From NCBI GenBank assembly GCA_022826685.1, contig JAJDUL010000066.1, positions 1-59,256 on the forward strand: a stretch of DNA of 59,256 nt, written 5' to 3'. Source of the stretch: Gemmatimonadota bacterium (GTDB taxonomy: Bacteria > Gemmatimonadota > Gemmatimonadetes > Palauibacterales > Palauibacteraceae). A program made the translations under genes and the position numbers. Positions 51,532 to 59,256 of the stretch are shown here, piece by piece (the stretch's first letter is position 1; every line of letters starts with the position of its first letter). The notes beneath the pieces are model-generated. The model ran no database searches. It was not told the DNA's origin and was given only the letters and a program-made list of their open reading frames with translations.

Positions 51532-52362
51532 ATGTTCCCAAGAGTGTCGACGACCGGATTGCTTGGCTGCCTCGTGTTGGCGGCGTTCGGCGCCTCGGCG
51601 GGTCTTGCCGGCCAGGCGGACGAAAGCACGGCCGGAGACGGCGGCTACTACCTGGGCCTGGCGTTGCCGCTCGGGCAGATGAGCGCGACGATGCAGAAGT
51701 CGGTGGACAACACGGCGCCCAACACGCTGGTGCCGGAGCCCCGTCGCGGGCAGGTCTTCGAAGACGAGGTCTCCGGGGACGGTCTCTCCTACGGGGTCCG
51801 TCTGGTCTTCGGGTACCGGCTGCCGTTCTCCAGCGGCGCCTATTTCCTGGATGCGGCCGCTGACGTGGCGAAGCACGGCGGCGACGTGGAGGCACAGTTC
51901 GCGGGCGTGGGGGTGTCGCCGGAACGAAAGCAACTCGGAGAGAGTTGGCCGGACCGGTGGACCCTCGGGAAGGAAACGAGCTACGGGATGACGCTGAGGC
52001 TCGGCGGCAGTCCGGGAGGGCTGCGAACGCGGGGCATCAGCCTGCACGTCCTCGCCGGCGTCCGCTTCGCCGGCGCGCAGTTCACCAACTACTTCGACGG
52101 TTGTTTCACGACCGAACCCTGCGATCCCTCGCAGTTCGTGTCCGGTCAGGAGGGCCGCGACATGGACTTCACGGTCTGGAAGTCCGGGATCGGACTGGAA
52201 AAGACCTTGAGCGAGCACGTCGCGTTCCGTGTCGAGGCGAGCTATTCGGTTTACGCCGAGGAAGATTGGATCACGGAGTTCAACGACGTGGTCGTCACGG
52301 TCCGTTCGAGCATGGAGGCAAGCGAAGCGGGACTGACCGCAGGCCTGCTCCTGCACCCCTGA
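51532..52362 (+). CDS. Putative outer-membrane beta-barrel protein
   Basis: 276 residues with a signal peptide (TTGLLGCLVLAAFGASAG, cleaved near LAGQA). Strand-like segments with alternating polar/hydrophobic residues and Gly/Tyr (GGYYLGLALPLGQM, SYGVRLVFGYRLPF, SYGMTLRLGGS, VAFRVEASYSVYAEEDW) suggest a small barrel. Two Cys (CFTTEPC) may form a disulfide. No family recognised. ATG 51532 has GGAG 7 bp upstream; the TTG at 51511 is less likely. Confidence 0.6.
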   Translation: MFPRVSTTGLLGCLVLAAFGASAGLAGQADESTAGDGGYYLGLALPLGQMSATMQKSVDNTAPNTLVPEPRRGQVFEDEVSGDGLSYGVRLVFGYRLPFSSGAYFLDAAADVAKHGGDVEAQFAGVGVSPERKQLGESWPDRWTLGKETSYGMTLRLGGSPGGLRTRGISLHVLAGVRFAGAQFTNYFDGCFTTEPCDPSQFVSGQEGRDMDFTVWKSGIGLEKTLSEHVAFRVEASYSVYAEEDWITEFNDVVVTVRSSMEASEAGLTAGLLLHP

Positions 52363-52428
52363 AGTTGGGCGCTGGTGTCGCGAGAGTAACGCGTCACTCC
52401 ACCCCTTGAGTTGCGAGGATGCGCGGAA

Positions 52429-52447
52429 GTGTGTAATCGTTACACAC
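52429..52447. promoter_or_regulatory. 19-bp operator palindrome of third PIN module
   Basis: GTGTGTAA-TCG-TTACACAC is a perfect 8-bp inverted repeat 32 bp before the antitoxin start. It contains a -10-like TGTAAT (52432-52437), so bound antitoxin would occlude the promoter. Confidence 0.6.
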
Positions 52448-52478
52448 CACGCCCTAACGTATCCCGGAGGAGAACGAC

Positions 52479-52712
52479 GTGGCTCGACGGGTCAACATCA
52501 TGATGGACGAGGACTCGTGGCGTGTGCTGCAAGGGCTCCCGCGCGGCACTCGCAGTCGCGCCGTCAACGAAGCCATCCGCGCGTGGTCGGACGCTTCCAG
52601 GAAGCGGGACGCCTCCGCCCGGATGGACGCATTGCGAGCGCGGTTGCCCGCAGTCGAGACCGATCGAATCGTCCGCTGGATACGTGAGGAGCGGGAGCAA
52701 CGGCTGCCGTGA
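52479..52712 (+). CDS. Small antitoxin, likely ribbon-helix-helix
   Basis: 77 residues from a GTG preceded by CGGAGGAG. A short strand (RRVNIMMDEDSW) and helices (LQGLPRGTRSRAVNEAIRAWS) fit an RHH fold; the charged tail (ETDRIVRWIREEREQ) would bind the toxin. The stop overlaps the toxin's GTG start (GTGA). Confidence 0.75.
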   Translation: MARRVNIMMDEDSWRVLQGLPRGTRSRAVNEAIRAWSDASRKRDASARMDALRARLPAVETDRIVRWIREEREQRLP

Positions 52713-53131
52713 TCGTCACGCCGGACGCGTCGGTTCTTCTCAAGTGGGTTCTTCCGGGCGACGACGAGCAGGACACGGACGCGGCGCTCGCCCTGCGTGA
52801 CAGGGCGGTGGCGGGAACCCTCGATCTGGTCGTTCCGCAACTCTGGATTTACGAGGTGGGAAACACGCTGGCGAGGCGGTTTCCCGATGACGCCGACGCG
52901 CTCCTGGCCTCCCTGGCCGACTTCGGCCTGGCGGAGGCGCGGCTCGACTCAAACTGGAGAAGACGCGCCGTGTCTCTGGCCGTAACGTACGGAGTCGCGT
53001 TCTACGACGCGGCGTACCACGCCGTGGCGCTTGGCCTTGGGGGTGTGTTCGTGACGGCAGACGAGCGATATGTGGGTCGCGCCTCAAGCGCCGGGGGCAT
53101 CTCCTCGCTACGGCTCTGGCAAACCCGCTGA
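52709..53131 (+). CDS. vapC: PIN-domain toxin, VapC family
   Basis: 140 residues with PIN acidic residues in VTPDASVLLKWVLPG (Asp), PQLWIYEVGNTLARRF (Glu), GVAFYDAAYHAVALG (Asp) and FVTADERYV (Asp). Type II toxin partner of the preceding antitoxin. Its last 24 bases overlap the end of the convergent Rieske gene. Confidence 0.87.
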   Translation: MIVTPDASVLLKWVLPGDDEQDTDAALALRDRAVAGTLDLVVPQLWIYEVGNTLARRFPDDADALLASLADFGLAEARLDSNWRRRAVSLAVTYGVAFYDAAYHAVALGLGGVFVTADERYVGRASSAGGISSLRLWQTR

Positions 53132-54250
53132 GGCATACGGCTCCACGGACCTCGTCGAGGAGTCCCGCGACGCCTCCCGGCTGGCGGGAAAGAACTGTCG
53201 GTACCAGTCCCGCAGACGCATCACCGGCCCGTCGTCGCGGCAGAGCATCGGGGGAGCCGTGAAGCCTTTTTCTTCCCAGATGCGGACATCGTTGCGCCAC
53301 TGGGAGACCCAGCCTCCAACCGCCCCCCGGACCAGGAGTCGCGGGACGCTGCGCTCCGCGAACCAGTGAAAGACGACCTGCTGGTCGAGTGGTGAGATCG
53401 GCAGATAGGTCTGTACGATCTCCACGACGCCCACCTTCGGCAACTCGATCGTCAGGTTCATGATGCTGCCGACTCCCGTGAACATGACGCGGGTCTTTGT
53501 CCGGGTACTTTCCATGCGACGGCCGCCGACGTTGAACACGGTCTCGACGAGGAGCGGCATGCGGTAACTCCCGCGGGCGGCGTCGAAGTCCAGGCGCGAC
53601 GTGTATTCGATGGCCGTGCGGGGAATCGGGAATCGCGTCCAGGGCACCGTCAGTCGGTTATGGAGGTGTCCGAAGTGCGCCGAGTCGACCGCATTCTCGA
53701 TAGGCTCGACGATGTGCATCCGGCTGCGACCGGCGTCGTAATGTCCGCGATAGACGAAGGTCCCGTCATCGACTCCGGGGATGCGGGGGACCGGGTACGG
53801 AACCTCTTCGCCCGCCCGCTGCGGAGCTCCGCCACTCCGGTGATACATGAAGATCTGCCCGTGCACCTCCTGCACGGGGAAGCTCTCGGTCGCCACGCGG
53901 GTGGGCACGGTGTCGCTGTAGGGCACATGGGCCGCTCGTCCGTCGCCCGTGAATTGCCAGCCGTGAAAGGGACACTCGATGCGATCCTTGCAGACGCGGC
54001 CGCCCGCGAGGTTCGCGCCGAGGTGAGGGCAGAACGCCGACATCGCGAATACTTCGTCCGCGACCTCGCTGCGCCAGACGACGAGTGCGCGGCCCAGGCA
54101 CTCCAGGTAGCGCACTTCCCCGCGCCGCAGCGACTTCGAGCGGAGCAGCCGGTACCAGCCATCGGGATAGGGATGGGGATAGTTGGCGAGACGCAGATCG
54201 TCGGAGTATTGCGGCTCCCGGCGCTTCGAGCGGCGAGTCAGGAAGCTCAT
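53108..54250 (-). CDS. Rieske [2Fe-2S] non-heme iron oxygenase, sterol-type
   Basis: 380 residues. The Rieske cluster ligands are C74-x-H76 (FCPHLGANL) and C93-x2-H96 (CPFHGWQF). The mononuclear iron site is ENAVDSAHFGHLH (Asp189, His192, His197). Overall length and the HIVEPIENAVDSAHF signature place it near cholesterol 7-desaturase (DAF-36/Neverland) and 3-ketosteroid 9-alpha-hydroxylase A-type oxygenases; the exact substrate is open. No ferredoxin or reductase is nearby. ATG 54250 follows a weak ribosome site, 20 bp after the toroid gene's stop; the two form a unit. Confidence 0.87.
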   Translation of the reverse strand: MSFLTRRSKRREPQYSDDLRLANYPHPYPDGWYRLLRSKSLRRGEVRYLECLGRALVVWRSEVADEVFAMSAFCPHLGANLAGGRVCKDRIECPFHGWQFTGDGRAAHVPYSDTVPTRVATESFPVQEVHGQIFMYHRSGGAPQRAGEEVPYPVPRIPGVDDGTFVYRGHYDAGRSRMHIVEPIENAVDSAHFGHLHNRLTVPWTRFPIPRTAIEYTSRLDFDAARGSYRMPLLVETVFNVGGRRMESTRTKTRVMFTGVGSIMNLTIELPKVGVVEIVQTYLPISPLDQQVVFHWFAERSVPRLLVRGAVGGWVSQWRNDVRIWEEKGFTAPPMLCRDDGPVMRLRDWYRQFFPASREASRDSSTRSVEPYASAGLPEP

Positions 54251-54270
54251 TGGCCGCCGGCGCGGTTCCC

Positions 54271-55407
54271 CTAGCGTTCCTCGGACGAGGGACTGGCCAG
54301 AGCACTCGTCACCGCGAGAGCCATCACCGGGTAGAGCGTCCCGGTATACGTGATGAAGTGCCATGTCTCCGTATTGAGTGACTTCGTCCACCAGCGGCCC
54401 GATTCTCTCTGGTTCCGCCTGAGCCACTCCACGCCTCGCTGTATGGCCGGGTGCGTCGGCGCCACCCCCGCGGACGACAGCACGACAACCGCCAGACCGG
54501 TCTGGTGGCCATCGCTCGCGGGATCGCCGAAGTCCGCCTCGGCTCGCAGGCGTTCCGCGCGGTTGCCCCTGCCCCACTCCTCGGGCTGAGCGAAAGAGCG
54601 AATCGACCACCCGCCGTCCGGGCGCTGACGGTCCAGGATCATCCTGACGATGTCCTGCTTCTGGTCGGCGCTGATTACGCCCGGGAGATGCTGCTCCGCC
54701 CAGAGCAGTGCCACGCGGGCGTAGTCATGGGGAGGGGGGACCCGCTTCAGATACTCCCGGAGACTGGCTACCTGCCCCTGCAACTCGCGAGAGGCTGACT
54801 GCTCGAGCCAGCCCGGAGCCAGACCCACACCCATGGCCGCCACGGTCGCGACCTGATACGCGTCGGACTCGAACGGCGGCCATGTGTCCGGCGAGTGCCA
54901 GGCTCCGTCGTCGCGCTGAAGGCGAAACATGAGCTGAAGCGCCTGCTCGGTTTCGGGAGACAGCCGCTGGTCCACGTATGCATCCCAGGATGCCAGAGAC
55001 GCGGCCAGGTGCACGACTTCCGCGGGATCCACTCCCTCCTGGAGCTCTTCGGGGTCCTTGGTGAGCCGATCCTGAAGTCGCGCTTCGAGAAAGGCCCGGA
55101 AGGTTGCATCCGGCTGACCCAGGCTCCCGGCGAGTTGCGGACGAAGGATCCCGTACCACCCCGTGGTGTGACACGAGACGCAGCCGCGGTTGTTTACCCA
55201 GGCCTTGGCTCCACCCTCCAGGTAGGCGACCGCCCGCTCGATGGACAGATTCTCCGCAACGCGTTCATCCCCCGAGGCCGGCGGGATGGCGATCTCTCCG
55301 AAGTGATACTGGTGGAGGCGGTGGTCGGGCTCCTGCTGCGCGTGAAGCCCGGAGCCGAGAAGCGAAATCCCGACCGACAGTCCGATTGCGGCGTGCATGA
55401 GTTTCAT
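54271..55407 (-). CDS. Exported alpha/alpha-toroid (squalene cyclase-like) protein with heme-c motif
   Basis: 378 residues. The signal peptide (MKLMHAAIGLSVGISLLGSG) is followed by a heme c attachment motif C76-V-S-C79-H80. The rest contains prenyltransferase/squalene-cyclase-type repeats with QW-like motifs: FRLQRDDGAWHSPDTW, ILDRQRPDGGWSIRSF and WLRRNQRESGRWWTKSL, plus DGHQTGLAVVVLSSAG. The DXDD catalytic motif of hopene cyclases is not seen, so it is unlikely to be a cyclase; a periplasmic electron-transfer or lipid-binding protein is possible. It lies upstream of, and on the same strand as, the Rieske oxygenase. ATG 55407 is chosen for the signal peptide. Confidence 0.72.
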   Translation of the reverse strand: MKLMHAAIGLSVGISLLGSGLHAQQEPDHRLHQYHFGEIAIPPASGDERVAENLSIERAVAYLEGGAKAWVNNRGCVSCHTTGWYGILRPQLAGSLGQPDATFRAFLEARLQDRLTKDPEELQEGVDPAEVVHLAASLASWDAYVDQRLSPETEQALQLMFRLQRDDGAWHSPDTWPPFESDAYQVATVAAMGVGLAPGWLEQSASRELQGQVASLREYLKRVPPPHDYARVALLWAEQHLPGVISADQKQDIVRMILDRQRPDGGWSIRSFAQPEEWGRGNRAERLRAEADFGDPASDGHQTGLAVVVLSSAGVAPTHPAIQRGVEWLRRNQRESGRWWTKSLNTETWHFITYTGTLYPVMALAVTSALASPSSEER

Positions 55408-55562
55408 GACCGAGCGCAGTCCCAAGAGGTTCTCGTGTTGGGGCTGCATCCATCGTAAACGCCGGTTCGCCACCATGTAAAGGCACGCGGCACTATGCTA
55501 TGGTCTCTGCGCCCTGAGCCGGGTGCCGACACGGAACCGCAAGTGGAAGGTGGGCCGACGCC

Positions 55563-56477
55563 ATGCTCGAGATCCGGAACCTCGTCAAGGTCTATCCCGG
55601 GCCCGTCGCCGCCCTGCAGGGCGTGTCGCTCGACGTGCCCAGGGGGATGTTCGGGCTCCTTGGCCCCAACGGGGCGGGGAAAACGACCCTCATGCGCATC
55701 GTGGCCGGCCTCCTCGAGCCGACCTCCGGCACCGTTCACTTCGGCGGAGAGGACATCGTCGACGACCCGCGCCGAATCCGGCGGCAACTCGGCTATCTGC
55801 CGCAGGACTTTGGCTTCTATCCCCACCTCACGGGCGAGTCGATGCTGCGCTTCCTGCTCCTGCTCAAGGGTGTGGAGGCGCCGCAGGGGGTGAAGCGGCT
55901 CGCCGCTGAACTGCTCGACCGCGTGAACCTCTCCCACGCCGCGAAGCGCAAGGTGAAGGGTTACTCGGGCGGCATGCGGCAGCGGCTGGGGATCGCGCAG
56001 GCGCTGGCGGGCGACCCCCGGATCCTGATCGTCGACGAGCCCACGGCGGGCCTCGACCCGGAGGAGCGGCTCCGCTTCTACCGCCTCCTCGCGGAACTCG
56101 CCGAGGACCGCACCGTCCTCCTCTCCACGCACATCGTGGATGACATCTCCGTGCTCTGCCCCCGCGTCGCGATCATGTACGATGGCCGCTTCGTGGCGAA
56201 CACGACCCCCGCCGAGGCCCGGGGCCGCCTCGCGGGCGAGATCTACCAGGGCGCCGTGGAAAAGAAGGACCTCGCCGCGGTCGACCGCGAGTACCGGGTC
56301 ACGCAGGCGATCCTCATCGAGGGCCGCAACCAGGTTCGCATCCACCTCCCGGAGGGCGCGCCCCCCGAGGGCTTCGAGACGGCCGAACCCACGCTGGAGG
56401 ATGCGTACCTCCTCCTCGCTCAGGCGAACGGCGCCCAGCGCGACGGCGTGGCGGCCGACGGCGAGGCCGCCCCTTGA
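55563..56477 (+). CDS. ABC transporter ATP-binding protein
   Basis: 304 residues: Walker A GPNGAGKTTLM, Q-loop YLPQDFGFYP, signature YSGGMRQRLGIAQAL, Walker B RILIVDEPTAGLDPEE and H-loop LLSTHIVDD. A C-terminal extension (about 220-304) is typical of ABC-2 type exporters. It powers the permease encoded next, whose TTG overlaps this stop (TTGA). A weak TATGCT-type -10 lies near 55495. Confidence 0.95.
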   Translation: MLEIRNLVKVYPGPVAALQGVSLDVPRGMFGLLGPNGAGKTTLMRIVAGLLEPTSGTVHFGGEDIVDDPRRIRRQLGYLPQDFGFYPHLTGESMLRFLLLLKGVEAPQGVKRLAAELLDRVNLSHAAKRKVKGYSGGMRQRLGIAQALAGDPRILIVDEPTAGLDPEERLRFYRLLAELAEDRTVLLSTHIVDDISVLCPRVAIMYDGRFVANTTPAEARGRLAGEIYQGAVEKKDLAAVDREYRVTQAILIEGRNQVRIHLPEGAPPEGFETAEPTLEDAYLLLAQANGAQRDGVAADGEAAP

Positions 56478-59256
56478 ACTGCCTTACCCGGTGGTGGGAA
56501 GTCACTCGAAGGGAGTTCCGCGCGGGGTTCCGGCGGCCGGCCACCTGGGTGCTGGTCGTGGTCCTGGTCTACCTGGCGCTGGCGGCGGCCTCGGGCGGCT
56601 TCCGCATTTCCACGGGCGCTGGCGGGATCGGCGGCGAGCGGGCCTTCATCACCTCGGTCTACACGCAGAGCATGGTCCAGGGCATGGTCATGCTCGCGGC
56701 CGCGGCCTGGTTCCTGTCCATCTCGTGCGGGATGGTCGTGATCCGGGACCTCGAACTGCAGGTGTCGGAACTCTTCCACTCGACCCGGCTCACCCCGCGG
56801 GAGTACGCGTGGGGCAAGTTCTGCGGGGCGGTCGGCGTCTTCGCGGTCGCGTGGCTCGTCTTCCTGGTGTTCCTGATCTTCTTCGCACACTTCGTGAGGG
56901 ATCTCGCGGGGTCCCGCCTCATCGGCCCCTTCTCCGCCTGGAACTACCTGTTCCCGACGCTCCTCTTCGGAGTGCCGCAGATGCTCCTCTTCGGAGGCGT
57001 CGCCTTCTTCCTCGGCACGTGGACGCGCCGTCCGATCATCGTCTTCGTCTTTCCCCTGGCGGCGACCCTCGTCACGCTGACCTTCCTCATCGACTGGTCG
57101 CCCACCTGGCTCGCGCCGGAGGTCACCCGGCGGCTCATGCTCATCGACCCCTCGGGGTATCGCTGGCTGAACGAGACCTTCCTCACGGTCGACCGCGGCG
57201 TGGCGTTCTACAACACGCAGCCGCTGCGGCCCGACGCGGCGTTCGTCATCAGCCGGGTGGTCGCCGCCCTGCTGGGACTCGGAGCCGTGGCGGCCGCGGC
57301 ACGCAGCTACGCCCGAAGGATGCTGGCCGGCGGCTGGGAGCCCCGCCTCCTGAGCGGACTGCGGCGCGGAAAGACCCGGGGCGCGGTCACCGACGCCGCC
57401 AGGGGGACCGCCCCCGACGCCGGCCCCCCGCCGACCCCAAGCCGGGCGGCGACGACGACCACCCTCGCCGGCCTCGGGATGAGGACCCGGCCCCTCGGTT
57501 TCTGGCGGAGCGCCGGAGTCATCGCGCGCGGCGAGATCCGGGACCTCGTGGTGCGGCCCGGGATGTATCTCTTCGTCCCGCTGATCCTGTTCATGGCGTT
57601 CGAGACGTCGGTCGGGGTCGGCCCCCTCGATTCCCGCCTTCTGCACACGCCGGGCGAGATGGCGGAGGGCCAGTACAACACGCTGAACACTTTCCTCTGC
57701 TTCCTGCTCCTCTTCTACACCGTCGAGTCGCTCCACAGGGAACGCAGCAGCCGCCTGCACGAGATCTTCGGCGCGATGCCGGTCGGCACCGGAGCCGTCC
57801 TCCTCGGGAAGACGCTGGGGAACAGCGTGATGGCGAGTTTCATCCTGCTCGTGACGCTCGTCGCCGACGCGGCCTTTCTCCTCTATCAGCGGTTCATCGG
57901 CGGGAGCCCGGTGGAGTTCGACCTCTTCCCCTTCGTGGCCGTGTGGGGGACCGTGCTCGTCCCCACGTTCATCTTCTGGACGGCGTTGGTCACCGCCCTT
58001 TTCTCCCTCCTCCGAAGCCGGTACGCGGTGTACGGACTCGGGGTCGGTCTCGTGATCTTCACCGTGTACAGACTGCAGGTGGGCACGGGAGTGACCTGGG
58101 TGTACAACTGGCTCGGCTGGGGCGTGCTGAGCTGGAGCGACATGGGCACCTTCAGCCTGCACGGGACGCCGCTGCTGCTCAACCGGCTCCTCTACCTGAG
58201 CTTGGTGCCGCTCCTCGTCGTACTCTCGGTGAAGTGGTACGGACGGCAGGACTTCGACGCGGTCGGGATCATCCACCGCCTCCGTCCGAAACCGCTGCTC
58301 CTCGGCGCCGTGCGGCTGCTGCCGCTGGGGGTCCCCGCGATCGTCCTCGCCGCGATCCTCGCCATCGGGGGCGCGCAGGGCTACCAGGGAGATGCGGCGG
58401 AGAGGTGGGCGAAGGCCTACTGGCGGCAGAACTCCGAGACCTGGAGAGACTTCCGCATGCCGTCGGTCTCGCGCGTCGACGTCGATCTCGACTTCGAGCC
58501 CGGCGAGCGTTCCGTGGCCGTGAAGGGGGAATACACCTTCTTCAACCACCGTGACCATGCGTACGAGCGGCTCCCGGTGACGGCAGGCCCGTGGGATCCG
58601 ATCGAATGGACGCTGGGCGGCGAGCCGTACGAACCCGAGGATCGCTCGAACCTCTTCATCTTCACGCCGCGCGCACCGCTGGAGCCCGGGGACACACTCA
58701 CCGTCGGCTTCGAGTACGACTTCGTGTTCATGGAGGGGATGAGCCGGGGTCCCGGCGAGGCGCTGGAGTTCATCCTCGAATCGGGGATCGTGCTCACGTC
58801 CTTCGGGCCGAACTTCGTGCCGGTGCCCGGCTACCTGCCCGGGATCGGCGTGGACGGGGACAACTCGGCCGAACCCCGCGAGGTCCGGGACGACTTCCAC
58901 GTAGGCGAGACGGAGCCGCTGTTCGGCTGGGGCGGCGGGGGCTTCGCGGTGCGCACCCGCATCACGACCCCCGAGGCGTACACGGCCAACGGCGTCGGCC
59001 GACTCGTGAGCAGCGAGGTCGCCGGCGGCCGGCGCACCGTGGTGTGGGAGACGGACCATCCGGTGAGGCTGTTCAACGTCATCGCCGGCAAGTACGCGGT
59101 GATCGAGGGGGACGGCACCGCGATCTACTATCACCCGGGACCACGCCGACCACGACGAGGTCCGCGCCGCGGTGCAAGGCGCGTATCCCAATGCCCCCTC
59201 CGACATGGTCGAGGTGGTGGCGGCCACGTGCTACGGCCCGGTGGAGGGCGGGCGCC
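56474..59256 (+). CDS. ABC-2 permease with M1-peptidase-like C-terminus (3' partial, frameshift near end)
   Basis: At least 920 codons to the window edge. Residues about 20-290 and 365-620 form two sets of about six transmembrane helices each (WVLVVVLVYLALAAASGG; LLFGVPQMLLFGGVAFFLG; TFLCFLLLFYTVESLHRER). After a final helix (GVPAIVLAAILAIGGA, about 625) the periplasmic part (SRVDVDLDFEPGERSVAVKGEYTF) resembles the N-terminal domain of M1 aminopeptidases; the HExxH site would lie beyond the window. This permease-M1 architecture occurs in Gemmatimonadota and Bacteroidota. The reading frame shifts at a GGG run (59137-59139): HADHDEVRAAV continues in another frame, consistent with one extra G. 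Confidence 0.85.
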   Translation, partial: MNCLTRWWEVTRREFRAGFRRPATWVLVVVLVYLALAAASGGFRISTGAGGIGGERAFITSVYTQSMVQGMVMLAAAAWFLSISCGMVVIRDLELQVSELFHSTRLTPREYAWGKFCGAVGVFAVAWLVFLVFLIFFAHFVRDLAGSRLIGPFSAWNYLFPTLLFGVPQMLLFGGVAFFLGTWTRRPIIVFVFPLAATLVTLTFLIDWSPTWLAPEVTRRLMLIDPSGYRWLNETFLTVDRGVAFYNTQPLRPDAAFVISRVVAALLGLGAVAAAARSYARRMLAGGWEPRLLSGLRRGKTRGAVTDAARGTAPDAGPPPTPSRAATTTTLAGLGMRTRPLGFWRSAGVIARGEIRDLVVRPGMYLFVPLILFMAFETSVGVGPLDSRLLHTPGEMAEGQYNTLNTFLCFLLLFYTVESLHRERSSRLHEIFGAMPVGTGAVLLGKTLGNSVMASFILLVTLVADAAFLLYQRFIGGSPVEFDLFPFVAVWGTVLVPTFIFWTALVTALFSLLRSRYAVYGLGVGLVIFTVYRLQVGTGVTWVYNWLGWGVLSWSDMGTFSLHGTPLLLNRLLYLSLVPLLVVLSVKWYGRQDFDAVGIIHRLRPKPLLLGAVRLLPLGVPAIVLAAILAIGGAQGYQGDAAERWAKAYWRQNSETWRDFRMPSVSRVDVDLDFEPGERSVAVKGEYTFFNHRDHAYERLPVTAGPWDPIEWTLGGEPYEPEDRSNLFIFTPRAPLEPGDTLTVGFEYDFVFMEGMSRGPGEALEFILESGIVLTSFGPNFVPVPGYLPGIGVDGDNSAEPREVRDDFHVGETEPLFGWGGGGFAVRTRITTPEAYTANGVGRLVSSEVAGGRRTVVWETDHPVRLFNVIAGKYAVIEGDGTAIYYHPGPRRPRRGPRRGARRVSQCPLRHGRGGGGHVLRPGGGRA

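Noticed and set aside
56420..59227. 935-codon open frame on the minus strand opposite the ABC permease
   Set aside because: Highly charged Glu/Arg/His-rich shadow of a clear membrane protein on the plus strand.

Overview
This 59.3 kb window is high-GC bacterial DNA, densely coded, with many GTG and TTG starts and many neighbouring genes overlapping by 1 to 14 bases, which suggests translational coupling. The gene content looks like Gemmatimonadota, perhaps a marine or sponge-associated lineage: beta-propeller lipoproteins, a DUF5916 outer-membrane protein, CehA/McbA-type hydrolases, an ABC permease with an M1-peptidase-like tail, and an acyclic carotenoid operon under a CarH-like regulator. 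That assignment is an inference from gene families; no rRNA is present, and Acidobacteriota cannot be excluded.

Layout. 2-964: 3' part of an MtaD-like deaminase. 971-6250: carotenoid operon (CarH-like regulator, CruF, a natural CrtE-CrtB fusion, CrtI). 6258-7402 (-): two-subunit TPP decarboxylase. 7531-9343: cobalt nitrile hydratase alpha, beta and activator, with an apparent Tat signal and a His-rich stretch on alpha. 9396-12742: a large VPS10/BNR propeller protein split by a one-base frameshift. 12824-16837: a Phd/VapC module, a CapA-like protein (-) and a HipB/HipA module. 16934-18607: TetR, small membrane protein, fatty acid hydroxylase. 18630-24156 (-): three exported amidohydrolase/PHP enzymes. 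24410-27142: a propeller-CehA fusion behind an unusual repeat cluster. 27145-32582 (-): acetamidase, DUF5916, SDR, endonuclease IV as one overlapping chain. 32673-34183: NHL lipoprotein and a DUF1499-like gene ending in an attC-like hairpin. 34251-36193 (-): a three-Cys-motif/TcmP pair with lower GC. 36338-43037 (-): hydantoinase, transporter and oxidase operon. 43205-46866: Tat-exported CocE/NonD hydrolase, amidohydrolase, tRNA-Pro. 46996-50246: RHH/VapC module, ArsR-methyltransferase and adenosylhomocysteinase. 50291-53131: propeller lipoprotein, barrel protein, third PIN module. 53108-55407 (-): Rieske oxygenase and a heme-c-tagged toroid protein. 55563 to end: ABC exporter.

How genes work together. 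Exported or lipid-anchored hydrolases dominate: nitrile hydratase, acetamidase, D-aminoacylase-like, YtcJ-like, CehA-like, CocE/NonD. Together with the hydantoinase, SSF and oxidase operon they suggest a scavenger of organic nitrogen compounds. SAH metabolism appears twice (MtaD-like, AhcY). Four toxin-antitoxin modules, the TcmP pair and the attC-like site mark the accessory segments. Two single-base indels in otherwise intact large genes (near 11625 and 59137-59139) may be assembly errors.
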